A stretch of DNA of 14,116 nt. Origin: an uncultured Acetatifactor sp. GTDB taxonomy: Bacteria > Bacillota > Clostridia > Lachnospirales > Lachnospiraceae. Made by a program: the position numbers and the translations under genes. Numbering within the stretch: the first letter of the stretch is position 1; every line of letters begins with the position of its first letter. The DNA lies in assembly GCA_910586775.1 (NCBI GenBank), contig CAJUJN010000101.1:1-14116 (forward strand), written 5' to 3'. Under the pieces are notes generated by a model. That model worked only from the letters and a program-made list of their open reading frames with translations, ran no database searches and was not told the origin of the DNA. Shown one piece after another: positions 5,508 through 12,429 of this stretch.

Positions 5508-7037
5508 CTACGGAAGAAGAAATCTGTCCAGAATCTGCCGCAGACACCATTTGGAGTCCACGGCTCCCAGTTCGTCCGCCGTGACGATTATTTCTGTACG
5601 GTAAACTGTATCGCCCACCATATATACCACACTGCCGACAGTCATATTTTTCGCTACGGGGGCGGTCAGGCTTTCTTCTATTGTGTATTGTACGCTGATA
5701 TTTTCGTCTGCCCGCATTAACAGGCCGTCGAGATTTTTCCCGCTGTCGGCACCTGTATACCCTACCAACCCGTTATTCCTGATACCGCTCTCTGCGCCGA
5801 TTCCCGTCATATTAATCTCAATTCCGGTTCCGCTTCCTGCCACATCACCCGCAATTCCTGCTCCATTCCCTGCCATGTCACCCGCAGTTTCTGTTCCGCT
5901 TTCTGCCGTACCGCTTTCTGTCCCTGTTTTCTCTTCCGCAATCCCGGCTGTGATCTCTGCCTCCTCCCGCACCAACCGTACCGCCACAAACGCATCCGCC
6001 CCCAGCCGGGCCGTCTGCCCATTTTGCACCGGTATAGGCTTCAGCAGACTTTCGTCAAAGGCAACTCCTTCCTCCATGAAGCTTCTGTAAAAGTAATTGT
6101 CCATACCGTACTGCATCAGTTTCCTGGTATCACTCCACTTATATGTCTTATTGTTCGGCCAGCCGCAGGCCAGCAGAGCTACCACAAAGGTCCTTCCGTC
6201 CCGCTCCAACGCGCCTACGTAGCAGTAGCCGGCTTTGTTCGTAAATCCGGTTTTCCCTGTCAGGGCGCCTTCCATCATACTCAGGAAGACATTGTGATTT
6301 GTACAGGAAAACGTTCTTCCGTTGGAGGAAAAACTGTAACTGCCTGTGCGCGTAATCTCCAGAAATGCATCCCGGCAGGGCGATTCTTTAATGCAATAAC
6401 ACAGGATACGAGCCAGCTCCCCGGCTGTGGTGCAGTGCTCCTTCTGAATGGTGCTGCCGTCCTCCTGAACGATAATCTCCGTGGCATCCAACCCGTTAGG
6501 CGTGATAAACCAGGTGTTCCAGCAGCCCAGTTCCGCCGCCTTCTGATTCATACGTGCCGCAAAGGCAGCCATGGCCATCTTGCTCTCCTCCGCTGTGTAA
6601 TCCGCCGTATCCTTCTCCTGCAGTTCAGACGGCAGAAACTGTTTCCCCACATATTCGGCCAGCGCCATTGCAGAATCATTGTGGGATTCCAACATCAGGG
6701 AATAGAGCAGGTCCCTGACTGTATACTGCTCCCCCTTTTGTATGTACAGCTTGACCTTGGGCATACTGGTGGCATAGGCGGATACCGTGAGCATATCGTC
6801 CTGTGACACCGTCTCCAACACCACGATGCAGGTCATAATCTTGGTGGTGCTCGCCATCGCCATGACGGCATCCTCGTTTTTTCCGTACAGCACCCTTCCG
6901 GAATCCGCGTCCATCAGCACGGCTGCAGTGGCATACAGTTCCAGTTCCTCTCCATGAACCGGCAGCACGGCGGACAGCACCAGAAAAAAGGCACAAAAAA
7001 AGCCTCTTATTATTTTTTTCATCCGCATTTTCATCAT
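5508..7037 (-). CDS. D-alanyl-D-alanine carboxypeptidase (penicillin-binding protein 5/6, DacA/DacF family) with low-complexity insert
   Basis: This 509-residue serine peptidase trims the terminal D-Ala from peptidoglycan stem peptides outside the membrane. A signal peptide or N-terminal anchor spans about 1-29 (IIRGFFCAFFLVLSAVLPVHG). All three active-site motifs of the S11 family are present: STTK at 63-66 (nucleophile S63, K66), SHN at 118-120 (usual form SGN) and KTG at 262-264. Residues 360-438 form a Gly/Thr/Ala/Glu-rich insert with a 10-residue repeat (AGDMAGNGAG, then AGDVAGSGTG). A C-terminal beta-domain (about 440-509) follows and ends in ILDRFLLP. Typical members are 380-450 residues, so the insert explains the extra length. 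Several Met codons cluster at the start; I chose 7035-7037 because GGAAG (7044-7048) lies six bases upstream, with 7043 and 7022 as alternatives. It follows scpB by 153 bases on the same strand. Confidence 0.92.
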   Translation of the reverse strand: MMKMRMKKIIRGFFCAFFLVLSAVLPVHGEELELYATAAVLMDADSGRVLYGKNEDAVMAMASTTKIMTCIVVLETVSQDDMLTVSAYATSMPKVKLYIQKGEQYTVRDLLYSLMLESHNDSAMALAEYVGKQFLPSELQEKDTADYTAEESKMAMAAFAARMNQKAAELGCWNTWFITPNGLDATEIIVQEDGSTIQKEHCTTAGELARILCYCIKESPCRDAFLEITRTGSYSFSSNGRTFSCTNHNVFLSMMEGALTGKTGFTNKAGYCYVGALERDGRTFVVALLACGWPNNKTYKWSDTRKLMQYGMDNYFYRSFMEEGVAFDESLLKPIPVQNGQTARLGADAFVAVRLVREEAEITAGIAEEKTGTESGTAESGTETAGDMAGNGAGIAGDVAGSGTGIEINMTGIGAESGIRNNGLVGYTGADSGKNLDGLLMRADENISVQYTIEESLTAPVAKNMTVGSVVYMVGDTVYRTEIIVTADELGAVDSKWCLRQILDRFLLP

Positions 7038-7088
7038 TTCCATCTTCCAACGGGATTTATAATAATATATGAGGCTTATTTTACATTT

Positions 7089-7137
7089 TATACTCACGGA
7101 AAAACATTTGCCAGACAAAAACTTATAGCAGGTAAGT
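7089..7137. repeat. Repeat-like element upstream of the D,D-carboxypeptidase, related to 316-366
   Basis: This stretch starts TATACTCACGG and continues through ACATTTGCC to CAGGTAAGT. The stretch at 316-366 has the same order (TATACTC, CACGG, ACATTTGCC, CAGATAAGT) with small gaps and roughly three quarters of bases identical by eye. Both lie in the same orientation, between minus-strand genes. On the minus strand it ends in GTATAAAATGT, which could also act as a -10 region for the downstream carboxypeptidase. Confidence 0.4.
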
Positions 7138-7190
7138 ATATGTTACAGACCTGGTCCATCTTTGTACTTCCCGGAAAATTTATGCGTCCA

Positions 7191-7760
7191 TTATACTTCC
7201 AGCTGAAGCTGGGCCTCCGCCTCGGCCTGCTGTTTGAATTCCTCCATCTGGACCGGATTCATTTCGGGCAGTTCCTCCAGACTCCTCACGCCGAAGCAGC
7301 GCAGGAACTGTTCCGTAGTACCGAAAAGCAGCGGTCTCCCCGGAGCATCCAGCCGCCCCAGTTCCGTAATCAAATCATATTCCAGAAGCTTATTGATTGC
7401 GTGGTCACAGTTGACGCCTCTCACCCGCTCCACTTCCACCCTGGTCACCGGCTGCTTATACGCAATGATGGAAAGGGTTTCCAACACAGTGTCCGTCAGG
7501 GACAGCTTCCTGGGGGCTTTCGTTATCTTGATCAGATATTCATACATATCCTCCTTTGTGCAGAGCTGTACGGCATTGTCAAAATGAGTCAGAGTGATGC
7601 CCCTGTCCTCCCTGGCATAACGCTCCTCCATCTCCTTCAATATACCCTTTGTGGTTTTCACGTCTTCTTCTATCACATCGGCCAGACGGCTGATCTCCAC
7701 GGATTCCCCCATGGTGAACAACACTGCCTCAATGACCGCTTCGGCCTTTCTTCTCTTCAT
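7191..7760 (-). CDS. scpB: Segregation and condensation protein B
   Basis: This 189-residue protein has the usual ScpB length and layout of two winged-helix domains. Conserved blocks are visible: the N-terminal AVIEAVLFTMGE at 8-19, LSIIAYKQPVTR at 96-107 followed by VERVRGV, and GRPLLFGTT at 141-149. ScpB dimers bind the kleisin ScpA and complete the SMC-ScpAB complex, which compacts and separates newly replicated chromosomes in the cytoplasm. The start ATG (7758-7760) is preceded by AGGGA five bases upstream. The C-terminal tail is Gln/Glu/Ala-rich (QQAEAEAQLQLEV) and carries no known role. It lies downstream of scpA on the same strand, the standard order. However, the gap of 187 bases is unusually long for this pair, which often overlaps or nearly touches, and contains hairpins and a TATAAT box. 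Confidence 0.95.
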   Translation of the reverse strand: MKRRKAEAVIEAVLFTMGESVEISRLADVIEEDVKTTKGILKEMEERYAREDRGITLTHFDNAVQLCTKEDMYEYLIKITKAPRKLSLTDTVLETLSIIAYKQPVTRVEVERVRGVNCDHAINKLLEYDLITELGRLDAPGRPLLFGTTEQFLRCFGVRSLEELPEMNPVQMEEFKQQAEAEAQLQLEV

Positions 7761-7779
7761 TTTCGTCCCTTCCGTCTAT

Positions 7780-7785
7780 ATTATA
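7780..7785 (-). promoter_or_regulatory. Possible internal -10 box before scpB
   Basis: A perfect TATAAT on the minus strand lies about 20 bases before the scpB ATG. The candidate -35 (CTGTAA, 17 bases away) is poor. It may give scpB some independent expression, but this is weakly supported. Confidence 0.3.
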
Positions 7786-7910
7786 CTGCGCGTCGAATTG
7801 TTTTACAGTAATATGAAATAACAAAAAAGCCAACCGTACTTTTGCCAGAACAATTCTGTGAATTACATTGCAAAATCCATCACTTGGGCTGCAAAGCACA
7901 AATCATCCAT

Positions 7911-7942
7911 ACAGGGATCTGACCTGTGCACCACTTGGTGCA
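7911..7942. repeat. Two adjacent hairpins in the scpA-scpB gap
   Basis: ACAGG (7911-7915) pairs with CCTGT (7923-7927), and TGCACC (7927-7932) with GGTGCA (7937-7942) around a 4-base loop. The block CACTTGG..TGCAAA occurs at 7881-7895 and, as ACTTGGTGCAAA, again at 7933-7944, so the region is partly duplicated. No T run follows in either direction, so this is not a normal terminator. Confidence 0.45.
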
Positions 7943-7947
7943 AAATA

Positions 7948-8691
7948 TCATAATAATGAAGTAATCATGATATCGTCGAAAATCGTCTCCTGGCTGATCA
8001 CAATCTTTCCGGTCTTCATCATCTCCAGAATAATCAGAAAGGTGACAATGACTTCCATCTTGCCTGCCTGCTTCTCCAGAAGACCTCGGAAACTGAAATT
8101 CCTGTGTTCCCTGGCGTATGCTTCCACGTACAGCATCTTCTCGTCCATATCGATCTCTTCTTTTTCAATATTGCCGTACTGGCTTCGGATAGGGTCTATC
8201 TTGTCCTCCTGTCTCCGAAGGATGGATTTGAAAATTCCATGAAGTTTGCTCAGTGTCATATCCCCTATCAGCTGCTCGTAGTCGACAGGCGGCTTATACA
8301 TGGCAACCTCCGGCGGCAGCTTCTGGTTCCTGTACAGGTTCCTGGCCGCGTCCACCTGACGGTCCTTCAGTTCCAGGGACATATACTTGTACATCTTGTA
8401 TTCCAACAGTTTCTGCACCAGTTCCTGTCTGGGATCTTCCTCTTCCCCTTCCTCATTCACCTCTTTGGGCAACAGCATCCTGCACTTTATGTCTATCAGG
8501 GTGGCCGCCATCACCAGGAACTCACTCATCACGTTCATGTCGCTGGTTTCCATCTGCTTAATATAGTCCAGATACTGCTCCGTGATCTCCACGATAGGGA
8601 TATCATATATGTCAACCTTATTCTTATCAATCAGATGAAGCAGCAGGTCCAGGGGACCTTCAAATACTTCCAGTTTTACAGATATCGCCAT
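7948..8691 (-). CDS. scpA: Segregation and condensation protein A (kleisin)
   Basis: This 247-residue kleisin bridges the SMC head and neck and binds the ScpB dimer. The N-terminus has the family signature LEVFEGPLDLLLHLI, followed by KVDIYDIPIVEITEQYLDYI and the helix VMSEFLVMAATLIDIKCRML, which ends LLPK. A charged variable centre follows, with EEGEEEDPRQELVQKLLEYK. The C-terminal winged helix reads VIVTFLIILEMMKTGKI, then QETIFDDIMI. Length is normal. I chose the ATG at 8689-8691: GAGGA lies six bases upstream and the protein then starts MAISVKLEVFEG as usual. An in-frame Met 17 codons earlier has no ribosome site and adds non-conserved residues. A good promoter is seen about 90 bases upstream, so scpA probably starts the transcript that also covers scpB and perhaps the carboxypeptidase. 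Confidence 0.95.
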   Translation of the reverse strand: MAISVKLEVFEGPLDLLLHLIDKNKVDIYDIPIVEITEQYLDYIKQMETSDMNVMSEFLVMAATLIDIKCRMLLPKEVNEEGEEEDPRQELVQKLLEYKMYKYMSLELKDRQVDAARNLYRNQKLPPEVAMYKPPVDYEQLIGDMTLSKLHGIFKSILRRQEDKIDPIRSQYGNIEKEEIDMDEKMLYVEAYAREHRNFSFRGLLEKQAGKMEVIVTFLIILEMMKTGKIVISQETIFDDIMITSLL

Positions 8692-8779
8692 GGTGTCCTC
8701 ACATTTTATACTTTCGATAACAGAAGCGCACTGTATTTGCAATTCCTGTTACGGCTCTTTGATTACAGCCCGGATACTT

Positions 8780-8808
8780 ATTGTACCGTTTTTTTCCTTT
8801 TATTTCAA
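8780..8808 (-). promoter_or_regulatory. Sigma-A-type promoter of scpA
   Basis: On the minus strand TTGAAA (8803-8808) is followed after exactly 17 bases by TACAAT (8780-8785). The start point would be near 8773, leaving a leader of about 80 bases before the scpA ATG. The spacer is A-rich, as often in Firmicute promoters. Confidence 0.65.
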
Positions 8809-8931
8809 GAAAAACGTATGTTTCTATAGTAATTCTGCAGTAATGTCAGCAGCAGTCTGTACACGGCATGCATGACTCAAAATCTGCTTTTTCCAAAACC
8901 AGATTTTCCAGGACTGTATACCTGCCGCATA

Positions 8932-9789
8932 TCAGTCCGCGGGCCTGAAATCCACCACCCACAATTCCGCCGGGTTGAACACCCTCACCGGAATGGTATG
9001 GATTCCCAGTCCCCGGCTCAGCAGCATGACGGCTTCTCCCTCTCTGAAGACGCCTCCGTCGTACTTGGGGAACATACGCCATGCCGGGGATACCACTCCT
9101 TTTCCCCAGATGGGCACGCGTGCCACGCCTCCGTGAATATGCCCCGACATGGTCAGGTCTGCTCCCCAGGCGGCATATTGTGAAAAATAATCCGGATTAT
9201 GCGCCAGCAATACCGTAAAACGTTCTCCGGGTGCCTGTCCCAGGATTTGGGGCAGATAGCCCTCGTCCATCTTCCTCACCTTAAAACGTTTATAAAAAAA
9301 TTTGTCAATTTCGGAACCGTATACCGCAATTCCGTACTCCGGCAAATCGATGCGGCTGTTCACCAGAGGCTCAATTCCTATCTCCTTCAGCGCCGCAGCG
9401 TACCGCTCCGCCATATCGCCGTAGGTCTCCGGATACAGCTTCAGGCGGTGCTCATGATTCCCGTTGGCGTAATAGACCGGATATTCTCCCGCCAGCGCCC
9501 GGAGAAACTGCAGTGCCGGTTCCAGCGAGACGCCCGGCTTCGCCGTCAGCACATCACCGGCAATGAGAATGAACTCCGGATGCTGATTTTTGATTGCCGC
9601 GAGCAATGTCTCATTATCCTTGCCGTAACGCTTGTTGTGCAGGTCCGTCACCAGAACCGCCCTGCAGGCCTTTTGTATGCGCTTATCTTCCGCCGTATAT
9701 CTTTTTATGACAAAGCGATTACTGTCGTAGAGCATGACCCACAACAGCGCCACTGCCAGAATCACTATTATGGTGATCAGAATATCCAT
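8932..9789 (-). CDS. Membrane-anchored calcineurin-like metallophosphoesterase (YkuE/YaeI-like)
   Basis: This 285-residue protein has one N-terminal membrane helix (about 2-20, LITIIVILAVALLWVML), which also could be a signal anchor. The full metallophosphoesterase motif set follows: D49-x-H51 in VTDLHNKRYG, G78-D79 in IAGDVLTAK, GNHE at 110-113, H197 in LLAHNPDYF, and GHIHGG at 216-221. These residues hold a two-metal centre that cleaves phosphoester bonds. The C-terminal block RGLGIHTIPVRVFNPAEL fits the YkuE/YaeI branch, whose relatives have been linked to lipid-type substrates at the membrane; the substrate here is unknown. The ATG at 9787-9789 is preceded by TAGGA and AGAGG 5-10 bases upstream. 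It stands between the minisatellite and scpA, 240 bases before scpA, and is probably transcribed separately. Family is certain; substrate open. Confidence 0.9.
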   Translation of the reverse strand: MDILITIIVILAVALLWVMLYDSNRFVIKRYTAEDKRIQKACRAVLVTDLHNKRYGKDNETLLAAIKNQHPEFILIAGDVLTAKPGVSLEPALQFLRALAGEYPVYYANGNHEHRLKLYPETYGDMAERYAAALKEIGIEPLVNSRIDLPEYGIAVYGSEIDKFFYKRFKVRKMDEGYLPQILGQAPGERFTVLLAHNPDYFSQYAAWGADLTMSGHIHGGVARVPIWGKGVVSPAWRMFPKYDGGVFREGEAVMLLSRGLGIHTIPVRVFNPAELWVVDFRPAD

Positions 9790-9879
9790 TCTATCCTACC
9801 TCTTGTTTTCCGTTTCGTTAACTGCTCTTATCCCTGGGCGAGACTCCGGATCTCCGAGCCAGACCCAGAACCTTCAAGC

Positions 9880-9997
9880 CAGGCTCAACACCTCCCTGCC
9901 AGGCTCACACCTTCGGGTCAGGCTCAGCACCTCCCTGCCAGGCTCACGCCTTCGGGTCAGGCTCAGCACCTCCCTGCCAGGCTCAGGACCCTCGGGC
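9880..9997. repeat. 39-bp higher-order tandem repeat (minisatellite)
   Basis: Six contiguous units each begin CAGGCTCA. Two unit types alternate: a 20-base type ending CACCTCCCTGC (9880-9899, 9919-9938, 9958-9977) and a 19-base type ending CTTCGGGT (9900-9918, 9939-9957). The last unit (9978-9997) is a diverged form ending CCCTCGGGC. Together they make a 39-bp period, almost three copies, with a degraded half-unit upstream (about 9853-9879). The period is a multiple of three, so frames on both strands stay open, but none has a ribosome site or recognisable product. It lies in the 292-base gap between the two flanking genes. Confidence 0.85.
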
Positions 9998-10004
9998 TGA
10001 GCCT
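9979..10004. repeat. Hairpin at the edge of the minisatellite
   Basis: AGGCTCAG (9979-9986) and CTGAGCCT (9997-10004) form a perfect 8-bp stem around GACCCTCGGG. The left arm is part of the last tandem unit; the right arm is its inverse just outside the array. No T run follows on either strand. Confidence 0.6.
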
Positions 10005-10046
10005 TCGTCCCATTCAGGCATTCCCCCCCTGTCACGCATCTCCCTG

Positions 10047-10073
10047 AAAAAAATGACATCGGCCCACGTCATT
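10047..10073 (-). terminator. Rho-independent terminator after the DacF-like gene
   Basis: On the minus strand AATGAC (10068-10073) pairs with GTCATT (10052-10057) around a 10-base GC-rich loop. T7 follows directly (10047-10053). It starts nine bases after the stop codon of the gene ending at 10082. Confidence 0.7.
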
Positions 10074-10081
10074 GCATATTT

Positions 10082-11314
10082 CTATAAAAGAAAACCTCCG
10101 AATATTTTCTTCAGATAATCCGTATACAAGGCCTTCTCCACATCCTCCGCATACACCACCGGCACACTGCCGATTTCCGTTCCGTTCAGCAGGTACCTTG
10201 CCCGGCCTGCTTCCGCGCCCTTTTCCACAGGTGCCTGCACCGTCTCTGGCAGTTCCATCACCTTCTCCACGGCGGACAGGTCGTTGCCCTCTATGTCCAG
10301 ATAACGGAATTCTCCCTGATACTGTATGGTGGCCTCCTCCGCGGTGCCGCCCTCCACAGGCAGGGGTGCAAGAGCGTCCTGATTTTCATCTATGTAAATA
10401 TTACACACACTGAAGCCATAAGTCAACAGCGCCTGGGCATCTCCGAAGCGGGTCTTGTAATCCGGCGCTCCCATCACCACTGCAATCAGGTCTATGCCGT
10501 CTTTGGAGGCAGTAGCGGAAAAGCAGTATTTTGCCTTTGAGGTGGAGCCTGTCTTCAGACCCGTGGTCCACTGATATTGCTTCAGAAGCTTATTGGTACT
10601 GCTCAGCATAAAGGTGGAAGTTCCCTGTCTGGTCTCGTGAGTGATATTTTCCATCCATATCTTCGTATAATTGAAAATATCCGGATGTTTTACCGTCAGT
10701 TCCCTGGACATGATCGCCACATCCCTGGCCGAAGTATAATGGTTGTCTGAGTCGCTCAACCCACAGCAGTCCTCAAAATGGGTGTCCACCATCCCCAGTT
10801 CCAGGGCCTTCTCATTCATCAGGGCCACAAAGGCCTCCTCGCTGCCCGCGATGTGCTCCGCCACAGCCACGCTGGCGTCATTGCCGGAGGATACGGCAAT
10901 GCATTTGATCATGGTATCCAGAGTCTGTACCTCACCCTGTGCCAGATACACTTGGGAGCCGCCCATGGAACTGGCATACTCGCTGGTGACCACCTGGTCC
11001 GTAAGGCTGATCTTCCCAGAATCAATGGCTTCGAACGTGAGAAGCAGCGTCATAATCTTGGTGATGCTGGCAGGACTTCTCCGCTCTGTGGAATTGATTT
11101 CATAAATCACTTCTCCGGTGGAGCTTTCTATCAGTATCACCGACGGGGAAGAGACTGCCACATTGGCATTCACCGGTATGGCGTGGAAAAAGGAAAGAAT
11201 CAGCGCCATGACCAGTACCGAAAGTTTACTGCAGGCTTTTTTAACGACTATTGCAGACATGGATACGCGACAGCTGCCCGCCAGGCTTATGTAGGGGAAT
11301 TTTTTTCCAAACAT
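10082..11314 (-). CDS. D-alanyl-D-alanine carboxypeptidase (DacF/PBP5 family)
   Basis: This is the second S11-family D,D-carboxypeptidase of the window, 410 residues from the chosen start. All active-site motifs are canonical: SITK at 83-86, SGN at 143-145 and KTG at 254-256 (in GLKTGSTSKAKYC). A signal sequence ends near VNANVAVSS (hydrophobic core LSVLVMALILSFF). The C-terminal beta-domain runs from about 300 to the end and closes with DYLKKIFGGFLL, a membrane-associating tail. It removes the last D-Ala of peptidoglycan stem peptides, on the outside of the cell. The start is uncertain. The ATG at 11312-11314 has GGAG 12 bases upstream; a start at 11260 gives a cleaner 32-residue signal peptide (MSAIVVKKACSKL) but has no ribosome site. 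It is followed by its own terminator and so is probably monocistronic. Similarity to the enzyme at 5508-7037 is limited to the family motifs. Confidence 0.93.
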   Translation of the reverse strand: MFGKKFPYISLAGSCRVSMSAIVVKKACSKLSVLVMALILSFFHAIPVNANVAVSSPSVILIESSTGEVIYEINSTERRSPASITKIMTLLLTFEAIDSGKISLTDQVVTSEYASSMGGSQVYLAQGEVQTLDTMIKCIAVSSGNDASVAVAEHIAGSEEAFVALMNEKALELGMVDTHFEDCCGLSDSDNHYTSARDVAIMSRELTVKHPDIFNYTKIWMENITHETRQGTSTFMLSSTNKLLKQYQWTTGLKTGSTSKAKYCFSATASKDGIDLIAVVMGAPDYKTRFGDAQALLTYGFSVCNIYIDENQDALAPLPVEGGTAEEATIQYQGEFRYLDIEGNDLSAVEKVMELPETVQAPVEKGAEAGRARYLLNGTEIGSVPVVYAEDVEKALYTDYLKKIFGGFLL

Positions 11315-11519
11315 AAAAATACCACACTCCATATTCCTTCTCTTTGTCATAAGAATATGAGAATGCGGCTGAATATATGCCGGTAATCTGTCTGTCATGC
11401 CAAAATTCTGCTGAAGGCACAGCATGCCGGAAACGTTAAAAGACGTATCTGTACCAATATTTCAGGATCGGATTCAACAGCGATACACAGAACAGCTCCT
11501 GGACGGCACGGCAGGTATC

Positions 11520-11555
11520 ATACGGAAACGGCAGAAACAGCATGAGTTTCCGTAT
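11520..11555. repeat. Perfect 10-bp inverted repeat downstream of rpsU
   Basis: ATACGGAAAC (11520-11529) and GTTTCCGTAT (11546-11555) enclose 16 bases. It lies directly after the rpsU terminator and 200 bases before the DacF-like gene. It could be a second fold in the rpsU 3' end or an operator for the next gene. No further evidence. Confidence 0.5.
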
Positions 11556-11556
11556 A

Positions 11557-11585
11557 CAAAATCCCCGGCTACATAAGCCGGGGAT
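11557..11585 (-). terminator. Rho-independent terminator of rpsU
   Basis: On the minus strand a perfect 10-bp GC-rich stem, ATCCCCGGCT / AGCCGGGGAT (11576-11585 with 11561-11570), with a 5-base loop is followed by TTTTG. The stem begins eight bases after the rpsU stop codon. Confidence 0.85.
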
Positions 11586-11592
11586 CAGTCGC

Positions 11593-11769
11593 CTAGTTAT
11601 ATTTACGTTTCCTTGCAGCTTCAGACTTCTTCTTCCGTCTTACGCTTGGCTTCTCGTAATGCTCACGCTTGCGAATCTCCTGCTGGATACCAGCTTTAGC
11701 ACAGCTTCTTTTAAAACGACGTAAAGCGCTGTCTAATGTTTCGTTTTCTTTTACGATTACGTTTGACAT
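11593..11769 (-). CDS. rpsU: 30S ribosomal protein S21
   Basis: This 58-residue, highly basic protein begins MSNVIVKENETLDSALRRFK and continues with RSCAKAGIQQEIRKREHYEKPSVRRKKKSEAARKRK in pieces that match S21 throughout. S21 binds the 30S platform near the anti-Shine-Dalgarno region and helps start translation. I chose the ATG at 11767-11769, the usual S21 start. A GTG two codons upstream is possible but sits too close to the GGGAGGG site, which is ten bases before the ATG. The gene stands alone with its own promoter (11856-11883), a leader of about 80 bases and its own terminator. Confidence 0.97.
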   Translation of the reverse strand: MSNVIVKENETLDSALRRFKRSCAKAGIQQEIRKREHYEKPSVRRKKKSEAARKRKYN

Positions 11770-11855
11770 GTCCACCCGACCCTCCCTTCAGTCCCTCATA
11801 GCAACCATGACTGATTGGGTTATTTATGTACTGCACATGGCATATACACATTCTT

Positions 11856-11883
11856 ATTATATCACAAAAGTCCCGTACGTCAA
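11856..11883 (-). promoter_or_regulatory. Sigma-A promoter of rpsU
   Basis: On the minus strand TTGACG (11878-11883), a 16-base spacer and a perfect TATAAT (11856-11861) are seen, about 85 bases before the S21 start codon. This is one of the best promoters in the window. Confidence 0.8.
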
Positions 11884-12008
11884 CTGTTTTTTACAGTTTT
11901 TGTCACAAAAACCGGTAAAACTTTTGCCGGCGGCTTCCGGCAGCCGTTCAGAAGGGTCACCGAGCCGCTGTAACTGCAGGCTCCTGACGAGTCTTTAACA
12001 CTTGTAAA

Positions 12009-12167
12009 CTAAATAATTTTGCAGAAACCGCATACGCTTCCGCCTTTTTTCTTTCGGACATTAGAGGCTTTCAGGAGGCTGCTGATCTTCAGTTCCCTGA
12101 TTGCATTGCCAAACTGACATTCTACTGTATTTTCGGTATTCACATTTTGGCGGTTTTCTGTTATCAT
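12009..12167 (-). pseudogene. Transposase N-terminal remnant (probably IS4-type)
   Basis: A 52-residue frame with a plausible start (ATG 12165-12167, AGAGGTG about nine bases upstream) reads MITENRQNVNTENTVECQFG and goes on with NAIRELKISSLLKASNVRKKKG and VCGFCKII before a stop. The pattern 'short lead, hydrophobic I-R-E-L-x-I-x-x-L-L-x-x-S-N-V-x-K-x-x-G, then F-K' is what the first 50 residues of Clostridia IS4-type transposases look like, from memory of the family. In intact copies the next residues are a long hydrophobic helix; here a stop codon and unrelated sequence follow, so the DDE catalytic core is absent. The gene is therefore a truncated remnant. It sits between rpsU and a hypothetical gene. 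The family call is from pattern only and could be wrong. Confidence 0.5.
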
Positions 12168-12429
12168 ATGGATAGCACCTCTTTCTTGGTATTTTGGTGA
12201 ACTCGCTATTCATATTATACCAGATTCAGGTGCTGTTTTGTTGTCAATACACCAAATAAATGCAAGATTTTACTTGATTTTTCAAGTGTTTGTGCCTATT
12301 TTTGATGTGGGAAGTTTGAGTTACTTATCTCTCCTGCTCCGCGATTCCCCGGAACGCCGGGGATGCCCACCCTGCCTTGTCAGACTGTGGCCTTATTGGG
12401 TAATATGTACCCATATGTTTTATTTCCTG
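12168..12429. other. Non-coding stretch upstream of the transposase remnant
   Basis: No supported gene. A TATAAT reads on the minus strand at about 12214-12219, and a TTGACA lies 22 bases further up, too far for a normal promoter. Small perfect dyads are present: CTTGA/TCAAG near 12273-12286, CCCCGG-AACG-CCGGGG (12347-12362) and GGGTA/TACCC (12398-12412). The last two lie just downstream of the gene ending at 12430 but have no T run. The left-hand part is probably the terminal region of the lost insertion sequence; its end cannot be placed. Confidence 0.35.

Noticed and set aside
6024..6806. 260-codon plus-strand frame opposite the D,D-carboxypeptidase
   Set aside because: Antisense shadow; the minus-strand frame has the complete active-site motifs.
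8879..8907. Inverted repeat AAAATCTG/CAGATTTT after the phosphoesterase gene, as a terminator
   Set aside because: AT-only-like weak stem with a 13-base loop and no T run on the correct side.
9880..9997. CRISPR array
   Set aside because: Units are contiguous without unique spacers; alternating 20/19-base units are a tandem minisatellite, and no cas gene is near.
9874..10059. 61-codon minus-strand frame with 13-residue repeats (EPGREVLSLTRRR)
   Set aside because: Produced by the 39-bp minisatellite, whose period is a multiple of three. Plus-strand frames are equally open, and no ribosome site is found.
11884..12008. Minus-strand readable segment with ERLPEAAGKSFTGF before rpsU
   Set aside because: No start, no ribosome site, no known motif; treated as non-coding.
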